Assembly (NCBI GenBank): GCA_007258455.2
Contig: VDFB02252616.1
Span: forward strand, 122,965,394-123,029,393
Reading direction: 5' to 3'
DNA from: Sequoia sempervirens
Lineage: Eukaryota > Streptophyta > Pinopsida > Cupressales > Cupressaceae
DNA length: 64,000 nt
Part shown: one piece after another, positions 45,890-60,031 of the stretch
Layout of the letters: each line of letters starts with the position of its first letter
Numbering within the stretch: the stretch's first letter is position 1
Notes under the pieces: model-generated
Databases searched by the model: none
Told to the model about the DNA's origin: nothing
What the model saw: the letters and a program-made list of their open reading frames with translations, nothing else
Translations under genes and position numbers: made by a program

Positions 45890-46903
45890 TGATGTAGTCA
45901 TAGATGGAGGGTCCAACGAGGACTATCCAACCATGTAGCCTAGATTTCAACATAGCTGAAATAAAAAAAGAAATGCTCAAAAAAAGAGGATTATCATTGA
46001 GTCAACAACTTTCAGTCTTACATGCATCATTTTCCATAAGTGCAAAATTACTAGGGCTCACAAGCCTACTATAAGGAATTTACAAGATGTTACAATTGGA
46101 ACATTTCCTTCTTATGGTCCAATAGCCTGGAAAACTCAAAATATTACCCTTTTCTATTTCCTAACTATATAACTACTTTATAATGGATTACAAATAATCT
46201 TAACTATTAATCTTTTGTTAGGAAATAATGCATTCAACCCACATTCTATATCCATTTCCTATATAACCCCATGATAGATAAACATGCATACAAGAAACCA
46301 TAATGCATAGATCAAATAGACAAGCCTCAAGGTAACACAAGGTATACCCTAGGAAAATCCTCAAGAGGGAAAAACCCAGCCTAAAAAAGCATCCATACTC
46401 CATCATATTATTCAACAATAAATCAATACAAGAGTTACAATGAATACCTCTGAAGCATCAAGCCTCTCAATGCATCCTCATGTGTCCAAGCATGAATCCA
46501 CACATCCCATGCCATGCTTCACATATGCACTCCTCAAAAAGACTCAATAATGATAGCCCACTCACCCAACCAAGCTTAACCACTAAACATGTGCTTTCTT
46601 TTATGGATTCAAGCTCACATAAATACAACCAAGTGGTAAGATAAAACCATATGCCACAAAACCACTAACTCCTTATTTAATATTGGGTACTAAGTTTTCA
46701 CTTTTTAAATATTTCCCTAGTATTAAATTATTATCACATGTCTCCCACACATTAAATAATAATACAATGTTACAATACAACATAAAGTGGTCCCCAAATA
46801 ATTACCTAATGCAATTAACTACACCACCTAGCTGCATCACAACTAAATAATTATTTAATTACAGCATATAATATATTAAATTATGCAATGGTGTACAACA
46901 CCA
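45890..46903 (-). repeat. 5' LTR of element F (~1.0 kb)
   Basis: On the minus strand it starts with the inverted repeat TGGTGT-tgt-ACACCA (46903-46889) and ends CTACATCA at 45890, followed by the primer site. Start and end match the pattern of element C LTRs, although most of the LTR body differs. No second LTR copy is found in the window, so the left boundary (right coordinate) rests on the terminal pattern. Confidence 0.7.
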
Positions 46904-48674
46904 TATCCCAAAATTCTCCCACTTATTTTATACATTGCATAAGGGATCAATACATGAAATACATCATCATATCCATAAATGAAATCACATGAATTTGTAA
47001 CATGCTCTTGTGCTCCATCAAGATACCACAATAAGAACAAATTGACAACCATCTCAAGAAAGAACTCCTCTCATCCTCCAACATGCCACCTATGGAAGAA
47101 AAGGAACATGCCAAGGTGAATATGCACCAATCCAAGAACACAAGCATCAAATTTGAATGATAACAAAGGCTCAAAAAAAGTTGCTGTCAATTAAAAAACC
47201 ACATGATCAGAAATAGCACCCATGACACATGCTAAAACATCCAACCATCCAAACCTCCTAGGTAGCGATACATCAGTAAACTCATGCCAACAACATATGC
47301 AACCCATAAACAACAATTTCAAGCTCCATTTATCAAACCTGTCAATGAAGAACATACATATCTAGGAACTCCCACTAAATGGGTAATATCAAAGTATATC
47401 AAGTCTACCAATCAATAATTTATCAAGGTGTGATAAATGATCAACAATGAAGTACTAATAACAATAACAATGGTCCATACATGTAACCCAAATAGCTGCA
47501 TAATATTTCACAACATGTTTCCACCATCCTCCCAAATCATATGAACATGAACCTCTAGGAAGGAACCATGAAGAGAGAAAACATGTAAACCATAACATGT
47601 CCTTATACCAACACCTCAAGTGCAATGTTGTGTCAAGTATGATCTCCTAACAACCCAAAATGAGAGGCCTCAACAACACCCAAAACAATGTTCAATCTCT
47701 TATATCAAACAAACATATGAATCATGTAAATTCCAACAAGGATGTAAGCCTCTCTAATCAAGAAGATCAAACTCAAAGTAACCATTCCCAAATCTGAAAA
47801 TCGACCCATGAACCATCTCCTAAACTCCTCATCAATGAATTACCTCATGAAATCAAATTCACAAGGAGATAACCATGTTAAACATCCCTCAAAATGAATC
47901 CTCTAGAACTAACTTTCCATAGCTCAAGATCCATATCAATGAAAGATAAAGCAACATAGACTCATGCTAAACAATCCTCAAATGAATCTCCAAAATCAAT
48001 CACCATGAATCAGCTCATTCCTATGAGAAATTAAAGCACGGACCATAACACATCTAAAAGAAATAATGGGAAAATACCTCTCAAATGATAAACCACCAAT
48101 TAGACCAAGAGTGGGGAATGAGAATGCTCCTCCAGGATAACCAAGCCATCATGATTCACTCCAAGAACAATCTCCTCTATCAGTCCATCATGAACTCATT
48201 TCCATACCTAGGTTAAATATCCTTGGTATTCCTATTCAAACCTCCAAAGAGTAATTGTCTCAAGAAAATGTCTCTAATCACAAGAGAACTCCAACCTCAC
48301 CCACATCTCCAAGTATCCATGAGCACCTATAACCGATCAATACATTCCAAACTCCAAATGAAACATAGCACCACCATTAAGTAATTAATCAAATGATTAA
48401 TGTACTCAATACAAAGAGAACCAATCATGACAACAGGATCTAACCATCTCCTCCTAGGAGATCACATGCACCAATGCATACATCATGGTCTCAAGAGAAC
48501 ATATAATATTCCAAGATCTAATCTAGAATTAAGAGTATATCATTACATAGTAACACACTCTAAACCAATAAATGATATCTCCAATCACATAAAGATAACC
48601 ATCACCAATGTTGCATCCACGTCACTGCCAACAACTTCACTAAACCATGATACTGAGCTACACATGGCATCATG
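46904..48674. other. Unassigned AT-rich region up to the assembly gap
   Basis: No coding signal on either strand. On the minus strand TAAGTGGGAGAATTTTGGGA (46925-46906) directly precedes the F LTR and looks like a polypurine tract of the copia type, so this may be the tail of another minus-strand element. The rest is A/C-rich on the plus strand with no repeat that I can define. Confidence 0.4.
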
Positions 48675-48774
48675 NNNNNNNNNNNNNNNNNNNNNNNNNN
48701 NNNNNNNNNNNNNNNNNNNNNNNNNNNNNNNNNNNNNNNNNNNNNNNNNNNNNNNNNNNNNNNNNNNNNNNNNN
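48675..48774. other. Assembly gap, 100 N
   Basis: Exactly 100 N, the usual placeholder for a gap of unknown length. It interrupts the 5' part of element E copy 2, whose gag, protease and first RNase H motif are missing. Confidence 0.99.
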
Positions 48775-51700
48775 TCAATCCAAGAGGTAGGACATTCTTT
48801 GCTGCTTATAGACTTCAATTTTATTGTATGAATAATGTAGTAGAATATGAGGCTTTGGTCCATGGGATATTAATGGCATTAAAGAAAAAGGTTAAGATCT
48901 TGCAATTTTTGGGGATTCTAAGTTAGTGGTTGAGCAAGTTAGGAGATAGTACTCCTATCATGATAGAAGAATGACCAATTATAGACACAAAGTATGGGAC
49001 CTTATTGAAGGATTTGATGCCTTCAACATTCATTTGATCCCACAAAGTAAAAACCAGATAGTTGACTCCCTTGCTCAGGAAGCTAGTACATTGCAACCTT
49101 TGTCTCTTTATGGATTGAAGAAGTTTACAGTGGAATTGACCCCAGTACCTTCAATGCCTAACAATGTCACCAAATTTTAGGTATTTGAAGATGATAGGCA
49201 TATTTTAGATTTTATCACAAGTACAGATGTTTTTGCTTCTCAAATTATAGATGAAACTAAACTCCAAGAAGCATAAGTGGATTTGGAAGGAGTACCTAAT
49301 TTGAAGACCAATACTATTCCCAGAGGAATGGTGCAATTAGAGAGGATTTTTGATTTGGATAAGGTTAGAAATCAGGAACAAGATGCCAAGAAGGAGTCCA
49401 TCAGTGGACAATGTGAAAAGTATAATATGGGAACTCATGAGGATGTTAGGAATGTCTTCATTGGTAAAGTATGCACTCCATAAGAGAGGAAAGGAATAAT
49501 CGATGCATTACATACATATCAAGATGTGATGGACTGGAGTTATGAAGACTTAAAGACCTATGACACATCAATCATAACTCACACTATCCCTCTTAATCAA
49601 AGAGAAAAACCTTTTAGACAGAGGAAAAGGCCAATTAATGCCTTACTAGAACCTATAATACAAAAGGAAGTGCAGAAATTGTTGTATGCAAGAATCATAT
49701 TCCTAGTCAAACACTCCACCTAGGTTGCAAACTTGGTTCCTGTCAAAAAAAGAACTGTTGAATCAAGTTGTTTGTGGATTTTAGGAACCTCAACAAAGCA
49801 TCAAAAAAGGATAATTATCCAATACCTTCATTGGATGAAGTACTTCAAATTGTCAATGGATCTCAAATGATGTCTTTCTTGGATGGCTATTCAAGATACA
49901 ACCAGTTCATGGTGCAGTATGAAGATAGGCATAAGACTGCTTTCACCACCAAGTGGGGAACTTTTTCCTATAGGATGATTCCCTTCAGTTTGATTAATGT
50001 TGGAGCCACATTTCAAAGGGCCATGGACATTGTGTTTAAGGAAATAATTGGTAAGTGCATAATCATTTATATCAATGATTTGATAGTATTTTCCAAGAAG
50101 AGAGGTGATCATATAGCATATTTGTGTAAGGTTTTTCAAAAGTGCAAGGAATTTGGTATATCTCTCAATCCAAAGAAATGCATCTTTGGAGTCACGGAGG
50201 GAAAATTTTTGGGTCATGTTATCTCTGAGAAAGGAATTTCCATTGATCCAAAATGAGTGGAAGCTATACTCAAGATCCCACCTCCTGCTAGCAAGAAATA
50301 AATGAAGTCATTCTTTGGTAAAATCAACTTTGTAAGGAAGTTCATCACTAGATTCATAGAAATAGTCAAGCCACTGAATGCCATGTTGAAGCAGGAAGCA
50401 AAAGTTGAATGGAGTGCAGAATCTAAGGAAGCATTTGCAAAGATAAAAGGGATATTGTTGAAGCTCCGATTTTGGTGAGTCCAGATTATGCTAGGACATT
50501 CTATATATATTCGTTTGCTTCTGATCACTCCTATGCTGCTATGTTGACTCAAAAATCTGATCAAGGAAATGAACATCCCATAGCATTCATGAGTGCACCA
50601 TTGAAAAATGTTGAATTGAGGTACCCAAGTGTGGAAAAGTAGGCTTATGCCTTAGTTAGAGTTGTAAAGAAATTTAGACATTATATTCTCAGAAACAAAG
50701 TGTTTGCAATAGTTCTTGATCCTGCAGTCAAACTATTATTGATGCAAAATGAGCTAGGGGAGTGCAGAGCTAAGTGGGTAACTATGTTACAAGAATATGA
50801 TATTGAGATCCAACCCATGAAGCTAGTAAGAGGTCAAGGACTTACAAGGACAATGGTAGAAATATGCCCTAATATTGCAGCCTAGCATTACAATCTAGAA
50901 GATGTTTCTCCTAGAGAATGGTATGATGATATCATTCATTATCTCCTGACTCAAAGGTGTCCTAACCATCTAAATGTGGTGCAGAGAAGGGCCCTACACT
51001 TGAAGAGTAACAGCTTCATGTTGAAGGGAGTTGTTCTATATAAGAAAAATCATGAAGGTATCTACCTAAGGTGCTTAGGAAGATAGCTGAGAGAGTCATG
51101 GCCGAATTTCATGATAGATATGGTACTGGCCATGGATCTGCACATGCTAGTACAAATCAGATTTTGAGAGCTAGTTATTATTGGCCTACATTGTTCAAGG
51201 ATACACACAGTCATGTCAGAACTTTCCATATGTGCCAGACTACAGCAACCAGAGAGAAGTATGTAGCTCTTCCACTTCAGCCAATCTTTGAGGTAAAACC
51301 TTTTGCACAGTGGGGGATGGACTTCATAGGTCCCATCAATCCACCATATTTTTTGGGTCACATGTATATTCTCACTATTACTGATTATTTTACACGATGG
51401 ACTGAAGCTCTTGCATGCAAATAGTGTACTTCTGAAGTGGTAATTGATTTCATTGAATCGGGTATTATCAATCGCTTTGGATGTCCTTTATCTTTGGTTT
51501 TTGATAATGGTCCTGCATTTGCATCATTGAAATTTTCTAACTGTTCTTTTGATCATGGGATTATAATAAAATTTTCATCTAATTACTATCCACAAGGTAA
51601 TGGGTTGGTTGAGTCTTCCAATAAAAACCTCTTAACAGTCATCTGTAAGTTACTAGAGAAGAATCCCAAGGATTGGCACACTCAACTTATATTTTCTCTC

Positions 51701-52168
51701 TGGGAAGATCACACAAGACAAAAGACTTCCATAGGGACCTCCCCTTATCATCTTGTGTATGGCCTAGAACCCGTATTTCCAATTCAATTGAGGATCCCTA
51801 CTTTACAGTTCATTAATGAATATTATGACGAAGAAAAAAAGCATGAGGCCCACTTATAGGAGTTGTTACACCTTGAAGAAAGAAGAAATGAAGCCTTAGA
51901 GAACTTTGCTAAACATCAGGGTGTAGTCAAAAGATGGTTTGATAAAAGAGCTAAGTTAAAAGCCTTTTGAATCTTTGACTTGGTTATATACTGGGATAAA
52001 GCCCATGACCATAAGGGGGAGCATGGTAAATTTGACAAACTTTGGCTTGGCCCTTACCAGATCTCAGAGATTCTAGGAGATAATGCTTTTCACTTGAAAA
52101 CTCTCACTAGGGAGGATATCTCACTGCCTATCAATGGGCAGTATTTGAAGCATTATTTCCAGTCTTGA
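48775..52168 (+). pseudogene. Element E copy 2: pol (upstream RNase H, RT, RNase H, integrase)
   Basis: It begins inside the archaeal-type RNase H (EYEALVHGI near 48846, a frame-shifted GDSK near 48913, YRHKVWDLIEGFDAF near 48977-49023). A linker follows, then RT (about 49680-50250; VDFRNLNKASKKDNYP, FLDGYSRYNQFMV, and YIND in place of YxDD, AAT at 50074-50076), RNase H (about 50470-50885) and integrase (about 51000-52168; GMDFIGP, VFDNGPAF, and the Glu kept in GNGLVESSNKN, GAG 51611-51613). The C-terminus ends HYFQS. Stops near 50255, 50642, 51421, 51857 and 51968 and a 4-bp deletion near 51083 kill it. From 50102 on it is the copy of 1-2070. It proves the order extra RNase H, RT, RNase H, integrase in this lineage. 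Confidence 0.93.
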
Positions 52169-52958
52169 GCTATTTTTAGCTCTTTTCTTGTACATAGTTA
52201 GTTTAGATTTCCTTTTTGTTTTGTTTTGTTTGCTTTGCTTTGGTTAGAGTAGGTTTCCCTTTCTGCTTTGATTTTGTTTGTTTTGGTTAGTATAGGTTTT
52301 CTTTCTGTTTGGTGTGTTTTTCTCTTCTTTTGATTTGGAGGTCTTGTTTTCTTCAGAATGTGTTGCACTTGCATGGAAAATATTCTTTTATCTAGGACTA
52401 TTTTGAGTATTTTCTTGATGAACTTTAATCTTGTGTCTTGAATGGATGGTTGAGGTCTTTGTTATCGTCATGCAGTCTAAATGTTTGATTTAAAGAGGAT
52501 GGGTCACTGGTTTGATTTGAATTTGAAGTATTCTAAAATCTTATATCTCTTATACATCTTAAAAATCCTGATGTTACGGTAGGATCCTTGTGAGGTCTTG
52601 TCAGGTGAAAAATATTATTTCTGCTTCAGTGCCACTATGGTTCTTAGCCTTGAGTGTGAGCTTCATTGTTCACAGGTTGAAATGAAAAAATGAAAAGAAA
52701 AGAATATCAAAAGAAGAAAAGAGAAATATTAAAAATCAAATGACTTCAACTTATCAGGGGTATTTGAATATCTCTATCGGGGCTATGGACGCCTGGCTAG
52801 CAATAGAGCTATGTTCAAGAGAGTCACAGCGATAACCTCGTTGGGGCTATAGACGCTTGACTAGTAGTGACGCTCTATCCAAGTTGCTTTTGGAGTTAGA
52901 ATCTTTACGTAGCCTAACCTGATTGAACTTAGTTTCTACAGTAGCTGAAGGAGGGAAA
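52169..52958 (+). other. Element E copy 2: 3' noncoding region and polypurine tract
   Basis: Equivalent of 2071-2862. The polypurine tract GAAGGAGGGAAA occupies 52947-52958 and abuts the TG of the LTR. No gene seen. Confidence 0.65.
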
Positions 52959-55900
52959 TGAACTCATGTGCACACACTTGGATTTTTAATTTATGGAAAG
53001 TTCAGTCCACCTTTGGTTTTGATTCTTTAATCTTGCATTTTTATTTGTTTGTCTGATAGTGAAATTGAAACTAGAGATTTTGGATTCATGATTCTTTTTC
53101 ATCATCAAATTCTTTGGATCATTTTCCCAGCACAGTTACCATTTATTGTGCAATTTTTGAACACACGCCCCGCTAAAAGTAGGGACCCTCTTTTTCTTTC
53201 ACTCTTGTTGCTTTGGCCCTTTGATTTTGAGGATTTTCATTGCCTTGGCATGAGCTTAAGTGTTTATCTTTCTTTCCTAGGTGATCCCCCTAAGCTGCAT
53301 ATTGAAAATATTAAGTTTTGGGGCAAGTTCAGGTTTTTACACTATTTCGGGATTTTCCACCCCATCCAGATTTTCCCAGATTTCATTCAGACTCCAGCTA
53401 AATGTGATGGTTCAGGAATTTATGGTCTTCATGGAATTTTTTGTGGGCCATATTTTTCTGGAAGTTTGTTGTCCCATCAGGTTTCTGAACTTCTCCTACT
53501 TGTTTTGTTGGTTTCCTTGTTGCACCTTGTTTCGATCTCCATAACGAGTTTGGTTAATTTTAAGCTAATTTTGTACCATTTGCTCCCATATTTCATTGTG
53601 TATTGCTTTTTCATTTTGGATTTGGTGATTTGGGCATTTGGATTCATTGATTTGCTTGCTCAGGCGTTCATATTGTTGTCTATTATTGCCATGATCAATA
53701 TCCACTTCATCAAATGGTATGTACATGTTGCCTTTCTTTTGATTGATGAATGTAAGTAGTTCTTTGGCATTATAGTTTTTCTTGGAGTTTGAATTCCTAT
53801 GTGTTTAGGTGTTTCATAGCTTTCTATGTGTGTTAATGGTCAAAATTTAAGGTTTCATGCCTGGGGCATTGCCATTTCATCTTAGCTTGCTTTCAAGTGA
53901 ACCTAGGATTCAAAGAAGATTTGTAGAAGGTTCAGGTTAAGTTGGTTTCATGCCCAGGGTCCTAAAATTTGTGATCTTCGATCAATTTGAGTGAGATCAT
54001 GTTAGATTGTCGATATTTGGTTTTTCCTCCAGCTTCAGGATTTTCCTACACTGGTGGATTTCTCTGAGTTTCCTCGCCCCCCTCCATTTTCCCGGAATGT
54101 GTTGAAAATCCAGAACCTTGCCTTCTTCATGAATTTCTGTTGATCCCAATTTTTTTCTATTTCTCCTTCTTCCCCTCGTTTTCCCAAAGTTCATGTGGTA
54201 TCATTATTTTTGCGAAAATCCGGTCCAACTGAATTTTTTTAGATTTTTTGGGAAGTGTTGTGGAACTTCAAAATTGGGAAAATTGGATGAGTTTAATGAT
54301 AAATGTTTAACATTCTATGATTTTAACTAATAAATTACACAATTTTTATGCATCCTTTATTCACTTTTAATGATCAATTGTTGATTTTGTGCCTTCTTCA
54401 GGAAAATCCGTCGTGCATGGATTTCCCTGAAAATTCCACTTTGGCTTGGATTCCGTGGTTAGCTTGAAATCCTGAACTATATAGAAGACAATTTAATGAT
54501 GTTTCTAGGTCAATTTTGATCTGTGTTTGAATTTATTTGAATGATGAATGCATTACTAATAATGGGCTAATCTTGATCTTCATGTTATAATGGATATTGA
54601 TGCTGGTTTTTAATGAGTGCAGGCTGAGTCTAGCATGGTAGTGGCTAGAAGGAGATGGTTCAAATGAAGATATATAAGCAGAGTAGGCAGGTTGAGGATT
54701 CTTGATTGATATTCATGGTAGGTGCATCTCCTTCTTGAGGTGATGGTTGGAAGAAGAAAATAGAATCGAAGTAGTTGAAGGAATGGTGGCGATGTATCTT
54801 CTTTCTAGTCGATGAAGACCCAATTGCTAAACACCAGTTTGATGATGTGGCTACTTATAATTTTGTTATTGATTAATATCAGTCCCTTAAGATTGATTGG
54901 GAAGAGGTTGTTGAGCACTTAGGAGATAAACTTTAATCTATAAATAAATTCAAGATACTCCACCATTGGCCGACTTGGAGAGGTGTGCTTAGGATAAGGA
55001 GGAAGGCAGTTAATCTAAGGCTACATCAAATTTTGTGCTTCCCTATTATTTTACATGCATTGGTTTGAATTTCATTAAAGATACTAGGTAGACTTGGATT
55101 GAGTTCAAGCATTTAATGCTAATTCATTTTATTTTGAATTCTCCTTGGGCTGACCTGTTTTATGGCCATCTATTATTGTAAACATCAGTTGGGCCAACAT
55201 TCTTTGGAGGTTCCTATAAATTGGGAATTTTTCCTCATTTGTAAGATATAGAATAGAAAGACAGATAGTTCTTAGAGCGAATTAAGCAATAAAGCAGAGA
55301 TAGAAGTTAGTCAATTTCTGAGCAAGTGCTGTAATAGAACATTGGAATTGTTATTGTAATTTGGTGATTCAATACAATTGAAGACATTGTGATTTTCTGG
55401 TGATCTCTTTTGTGTTCACTTATCTTGCATGGTTCTTATGATTCTATCTTTCAAATCGCTCAATTTTATTAGATTTATGTTAGATTTATATTTAGATATG
55501 ATTCAATGGTGTTCATGATTTGATACTTGAAGTGTTTGCAGCAATCCCTGGTCCATGCTTTTTGCAGCTAGCTGATTGGTAGTTGCTTTGAAAACTTAGC
55601 CTGGACCTTTATATTCATTGTGCTTAGTTCAATTGTGGAGATTTATTCATTTCAATTGCAATTGGGTTGTCTTGGATGAATTTTCATGATCTGAAAATCT
55701 TTAATACCTTAGAAGATTGCATTGTTTGTGTGAGATTGCAAGTTCATCTCGGTTAAGCATGAATTAGTTTATGAGGGATTGGTCCATTTCAAGTATTTCA
55801 TCATTTACATTGTTAATCTTAGGAGTAGTTTTAATTTAGGAATCTCTCTAAAACCCTAATATTTTGTTATTTCTTTTATCATTTAGGTTAGATTTAGAAT

Positions 55901-56141
55901 TGAAGTATCATTACATTGTCAGATCTGGTAAGTTCAAGATTGAGTATTTTCTTGTAGTAAGGTCCCTTTGTGATTACTAGCATTTTCACATTTATCACTA
56001 AGTTGTTTATGCATTTTCAAGACCTAACATTAGAAACCTTGGGATTATCTCTTGAGGCTTGTTGATAGAGATTTACCTTTCAAGAGAGATAGGATAGTAT
56101 ATTTTGTTTGAGTTGTTGATGTGCAGAAAACCTCATCAACA
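52959..56141 (+). repeat. 3' LTR of element E copy 2 (~3.18 kb)
   Basis: Copy of 2863-6044 with scattered substitutions and 1-4 base indels. TATA box at 55215-55222. Ends CTCATCAACA at 56141, with the same junction to element A as copy 1, so the two E copies stem from one insertion event. Confidence 0.82.
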
Positions 56142-58727
56142 AAAAGGAGGTGAGCAAGGCACCAAGTCCAATCACAACAAAAAAAATTCTTCTGAAAATG
56201 AGAGAAATACTGCCATTTAAGCACAAATAAGTGGTTGATTCCCTGAAACTTAAGTATGAACACATTGAGAAAGGAATCATGCAACTATATGGGAAGAAGG
56301 TTTTGACTATTGATTGGATAAAAGATCTATCTTTGACCCTCTTCTCATGTCCAAGCCAAACAGTCACACAAGAAATTGTAGTGATAGACATTCCCTTGAT
56401 CTTTAGAATGTGTCTTTCAATAGATTTGACTGTGAAGCTTTGCGGATACTTAGCACTCGACTGGTCCCACTTGATATTGAGAACTAAGCACAGGGAAAAG
56501 ATGAAAATTCTATCTAAATCTTTGCATCCTAAACACATTGCAGACAATGCATTCCTATTCTTTGAAGTAGTGCATACCTCCATATCTCAACAAGAGAGAT
56601 ATTATGTGGAAATGGTGCAAGATTGAGAAGATACAAGTGATCAAACTCCCGAAGAAGTGTTACTTAACCAATTCATTGACTCTGATCTATTTAGCAACTT
56701 TCATGCAACAAGGCATCACCTATGTGATTTTTTATGATGACAAGGTCTTCCTGAAATTGATGAAAGATCAGGTGGAATATGATGATTCAGGAGATACTTG
56801 TCTATGGACCCTGTATTTTGATGGCATCAAGTGTAAAGTTGGATCTAGAGTGAGTGTCTAACTAGTGTCTCTGATATGATCAAAGACCCTCAAAGCTTAC
56901 CATTTTTGGTTATCATGCTCAAATAACGATGTCGAATATGAGGCCTTAGTTCATGGTCTGGTCCTTGCAGAATGAATGGGTATAAAGAGTACAAGTTTTT
57001 AGAGATTGAAAGCTAGTGTTAAGCCAAGTCCGTAGGCAAGCAACTACAAAAAATACAAGGATGAGGTCATATAGACATCAGATTTGGGACTTAATTGAGA
57101 GCTTTGAAGCCTCCAATATACAATTTATTCCTTGATCTCAAAACAGTGTTGTTGATCGAATGGCTTATGTTAGTTCACAATTTGAGCCAACTTTTGATCC
57201 AACTAAGAAGAATGCGGTACAATTCATTGTCCAACCCTCAATTCCCAACAACGATGAAAATTGGAAATTTTTTGAGGATGACATTTAGATTGCTACTTTC
57301 ATACAAAAAGGAGGAACAGCTTCCGACTATTCACCCCCAGGAGAAGATTTTCCCTAAGAGCAAGTCATCTAGTTAAAAGGGAACAAGCTTCCTTAAGGAT
57401 TAATTTCCCTAGAGAATCTCTTTGATTGTGAAGATAGATAAACGGAAAGAAAAGGTTCACTATGGATGCTAGATACTATGAACAGCTTGATATTGGAAGT
57501 GGCAAAAAGTTAAAAGTTAGAAAAGAATTTCCTCACAAGGACAAGAAAAGACTGAAGGATCTATGTTTCAAATATGACAGAGTTATTGCCTAGACCTATG
57601 ATGATCTTAGAGGGTATGACCTAGGCATAATTCAACATACCATTGACTTGGCTAAATGATCTAAACCTATCTGATCAAAGAAAAGGCTAGTCATTTTGAA
57701 GGTTGAAGCATTGATGGCACAAGAGCTCACCAAATTGGTCAAGTCAACAATCATATATTCAAATCAAGCATTCCACTTGGCTATCGAATCTAGTACCAGT
57801 CCAAAAAAAAGAATGGATATATTAGGCTTTATGTCAACTTATGATATTTGAATAAAGCCTCACTAAATGATCATTACCCCTTGTCATTGATGGAGCAGAT
57901 CCTGTAAACTATGACCAAATCAAAGATGTTTTCATTCCTAGATGGTTTATCAAGCTATAATCAGATATATGTGAAGTAAGTTGATCAACATAAGACAATT
58001 TTTACCACTAAGTGGGGAATGTTTTCATATTCAAAAATGACGTTAGTACTTTCAAATGTTGGTGCAACTTTTCAACAGGAAATGGATATTGCTTTTAAAG
58101 GATTGATCAACCTGACTATCCTAATATATCTAGATGACCTAAAGATATTTTCAAAATAAAAAGATGATCATTTTGATCATCTAGAGAAGGTTTTCTATAA
58201 ATTCCAACAGTTTGGGATTTCTTTGAATCCCAAAAAATGTGTTTTCAAAGTACCTCAAGGAAATTTACTTGGCTTTGTGGCGTCTAAGGTAGGAATAGCA
58301 ATAGACCCTGAAAGGGTTAGATCTATAATGGAATTACCCCTTCCAGTGAGCCAAAAGGGACTACAATCCTTTCTGGGGAAGATCAATTTTGTTAGAAAAT
58401 TCATATCATATTTTGTAGCCATTGTGAGACCAATCATGTTGATGCTAAAGAAAAACTTGATTTTCAAATGGACCCCCAAAGGACAAGTAGCTTTTGAGTA
58501 GCTAAAGATAGCCATCTCTGCAATCCCAGTATTAGTCAACCCTAACTTTTCCAAAGACTTTCTACTCTATGTGTACATTGGACAACATAGCATAGCTTAT
58601 ATGCTCACTCAGAAGTGCAAGGAAGATAATGGAGAGAATCCTATTGCATTCCACTAAAGGACCCTTAAAGGTTATGAAGCTAGGTATCATTTTATAGAAA
58701 AACAAGCTTTTTTCCATTGTTAAAAGT
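56142..58727 (+). pseudogene. Element A copy 2, segment 1: pol (protease region, upstream RNase H, RT, RNase H start)
   Basis: Copy of 6045-8627 with the same domains: VVIDIPLIFRMCLS, the upstream RNase H with YFDG and EYEAL, an RT with YLDD (near 58128), NPKKCVFKVPQGNLLGF and INFVRKFISYFVAIVRP. It ends at the same base against element B. It shares many of the stops of copy 1, so most decay preceded the duplication; a few differ (stops at about 56229 and 56624 are specific to this copy). It also has a one-base insertion near 58712. Confidence 0.9.
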
Positions 58728-60011
58728 TGTAGACACGTAAAATGTACTGATTGACATTGTGCATCTGATCCTAACCACTAACATTATTTCATCTTGAATC
58801 ATCCTTCAGTCTAACCATTTAATCAAATACCCTTATCTAATTAAATTCATCAATATTCCTCTCTTAATTAAATAAATAAGTTATCTAATTAAGTCACCTC
58901 TTTTCGATAATTAAATTATCCATTTTGATCTAATTATCCTATTTAATTAAATAATTAATTTATTTGATTAAATCTCTTAAGTCTATCTATTAAATTAAAT
59001 AAATTAAAACCTCATTTAGTTTAATCTAACATCATCTCTTTTAATTAAATAAATCAAAATCTTTATTTAATTAATCCCTTATCACATTCTTCTCATATTT
59101 GATTTAAATAAATCTATAAATTTAAATCAAATAGGTCACATCATTTAACTCCCTTCATTAAATTAATTAACTTTGATTAATTTAATCTCCTTTCATGTCC
59201 CATCCTCTAGCTTTTACCACTTGCACATGAAAATAGATTTATTTGATTTATTAAATCTCTATTTTCCTTCAACAAGGCATCTTTTAAGGAATATTCTTCA
59301 AGTTTGAATTCAAAATCCAAGTTGACATGTACATCCAACAAGGCATTTAGTCTCTCTTACATGTCCTTTTCCTTGAGCCAAGTTGCATTCAATGCATTCT
59401 TCCTTCCCTCTTGCATGTCATTTCAACAATTTCAAAATTCAAAAATAGGCATTTATTGGCACAATCCTCAAAACTTGCACATCCTCCATCCACTCATAGG
59501 TTGACAAGTGGCACTCTTCCATTGGATAATTCTTAGTCCCTCATTGTTCTATTTTGAACACTCATCCATCAATCTCATATATAAATAAGAGGCTAAACTC
59601 CTCATTTCATCATCCACAATTTGAGTAAACTTACTATGCTCAAATCATTAGCAAATTCCATCCATTATTATTGAGTTCATAGCTAGGTTATGCAGATTTT
59701 TCCTTTGGAGTACTCATCAAGCATCAACAAAATGGATCACTCTTCATCACACATCAATCTTGCATCATAGGTATTGGGAAAGGGCCAATTTTTACATCAA
59801 ATTGGCACCAATTCCCTCAAGAAATTAGGATTTTGTTTGCTTTAGAATAGGATTTTATATGCTTTAGAATTTCATTGTGTTCTTCATTTCATATTCTATC
59901 TCTTTTGCTACTCAAATGAATTTCTTGAGGAATCCTTGTTCTTGCTTGCATTTCATCTTCTAATGTGTTTGTTTGTGTTGTTTTGCAGGTATTAGGATTG
60001 GAGTTTGCACA
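58728..60011 (+). repeat. 5' LTR of element B copy 2
   Basis: Copy of 8628-9903, with the same insertion point in element A. It differs from copy 1 at about 9 of the first 190 positions by eye. It starts TGTAGACACG and ends TTTGCACA; the TATA box lies at 59580-59588. Confidence 0.94.
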
Positions 60012-60013
60012 TT

Positions 60014-60031
60014 TGGTGCTAGAAGGAGAGC
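60014..60031 (+). promoter_or_regulatory. Primer binding site of element B copy 2 (tRNA-Asn)
   Basis: TGGTGCTAGAAGGAGAGC, identical to copy 1, two bases after the LTR. Confidence 0.8.
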
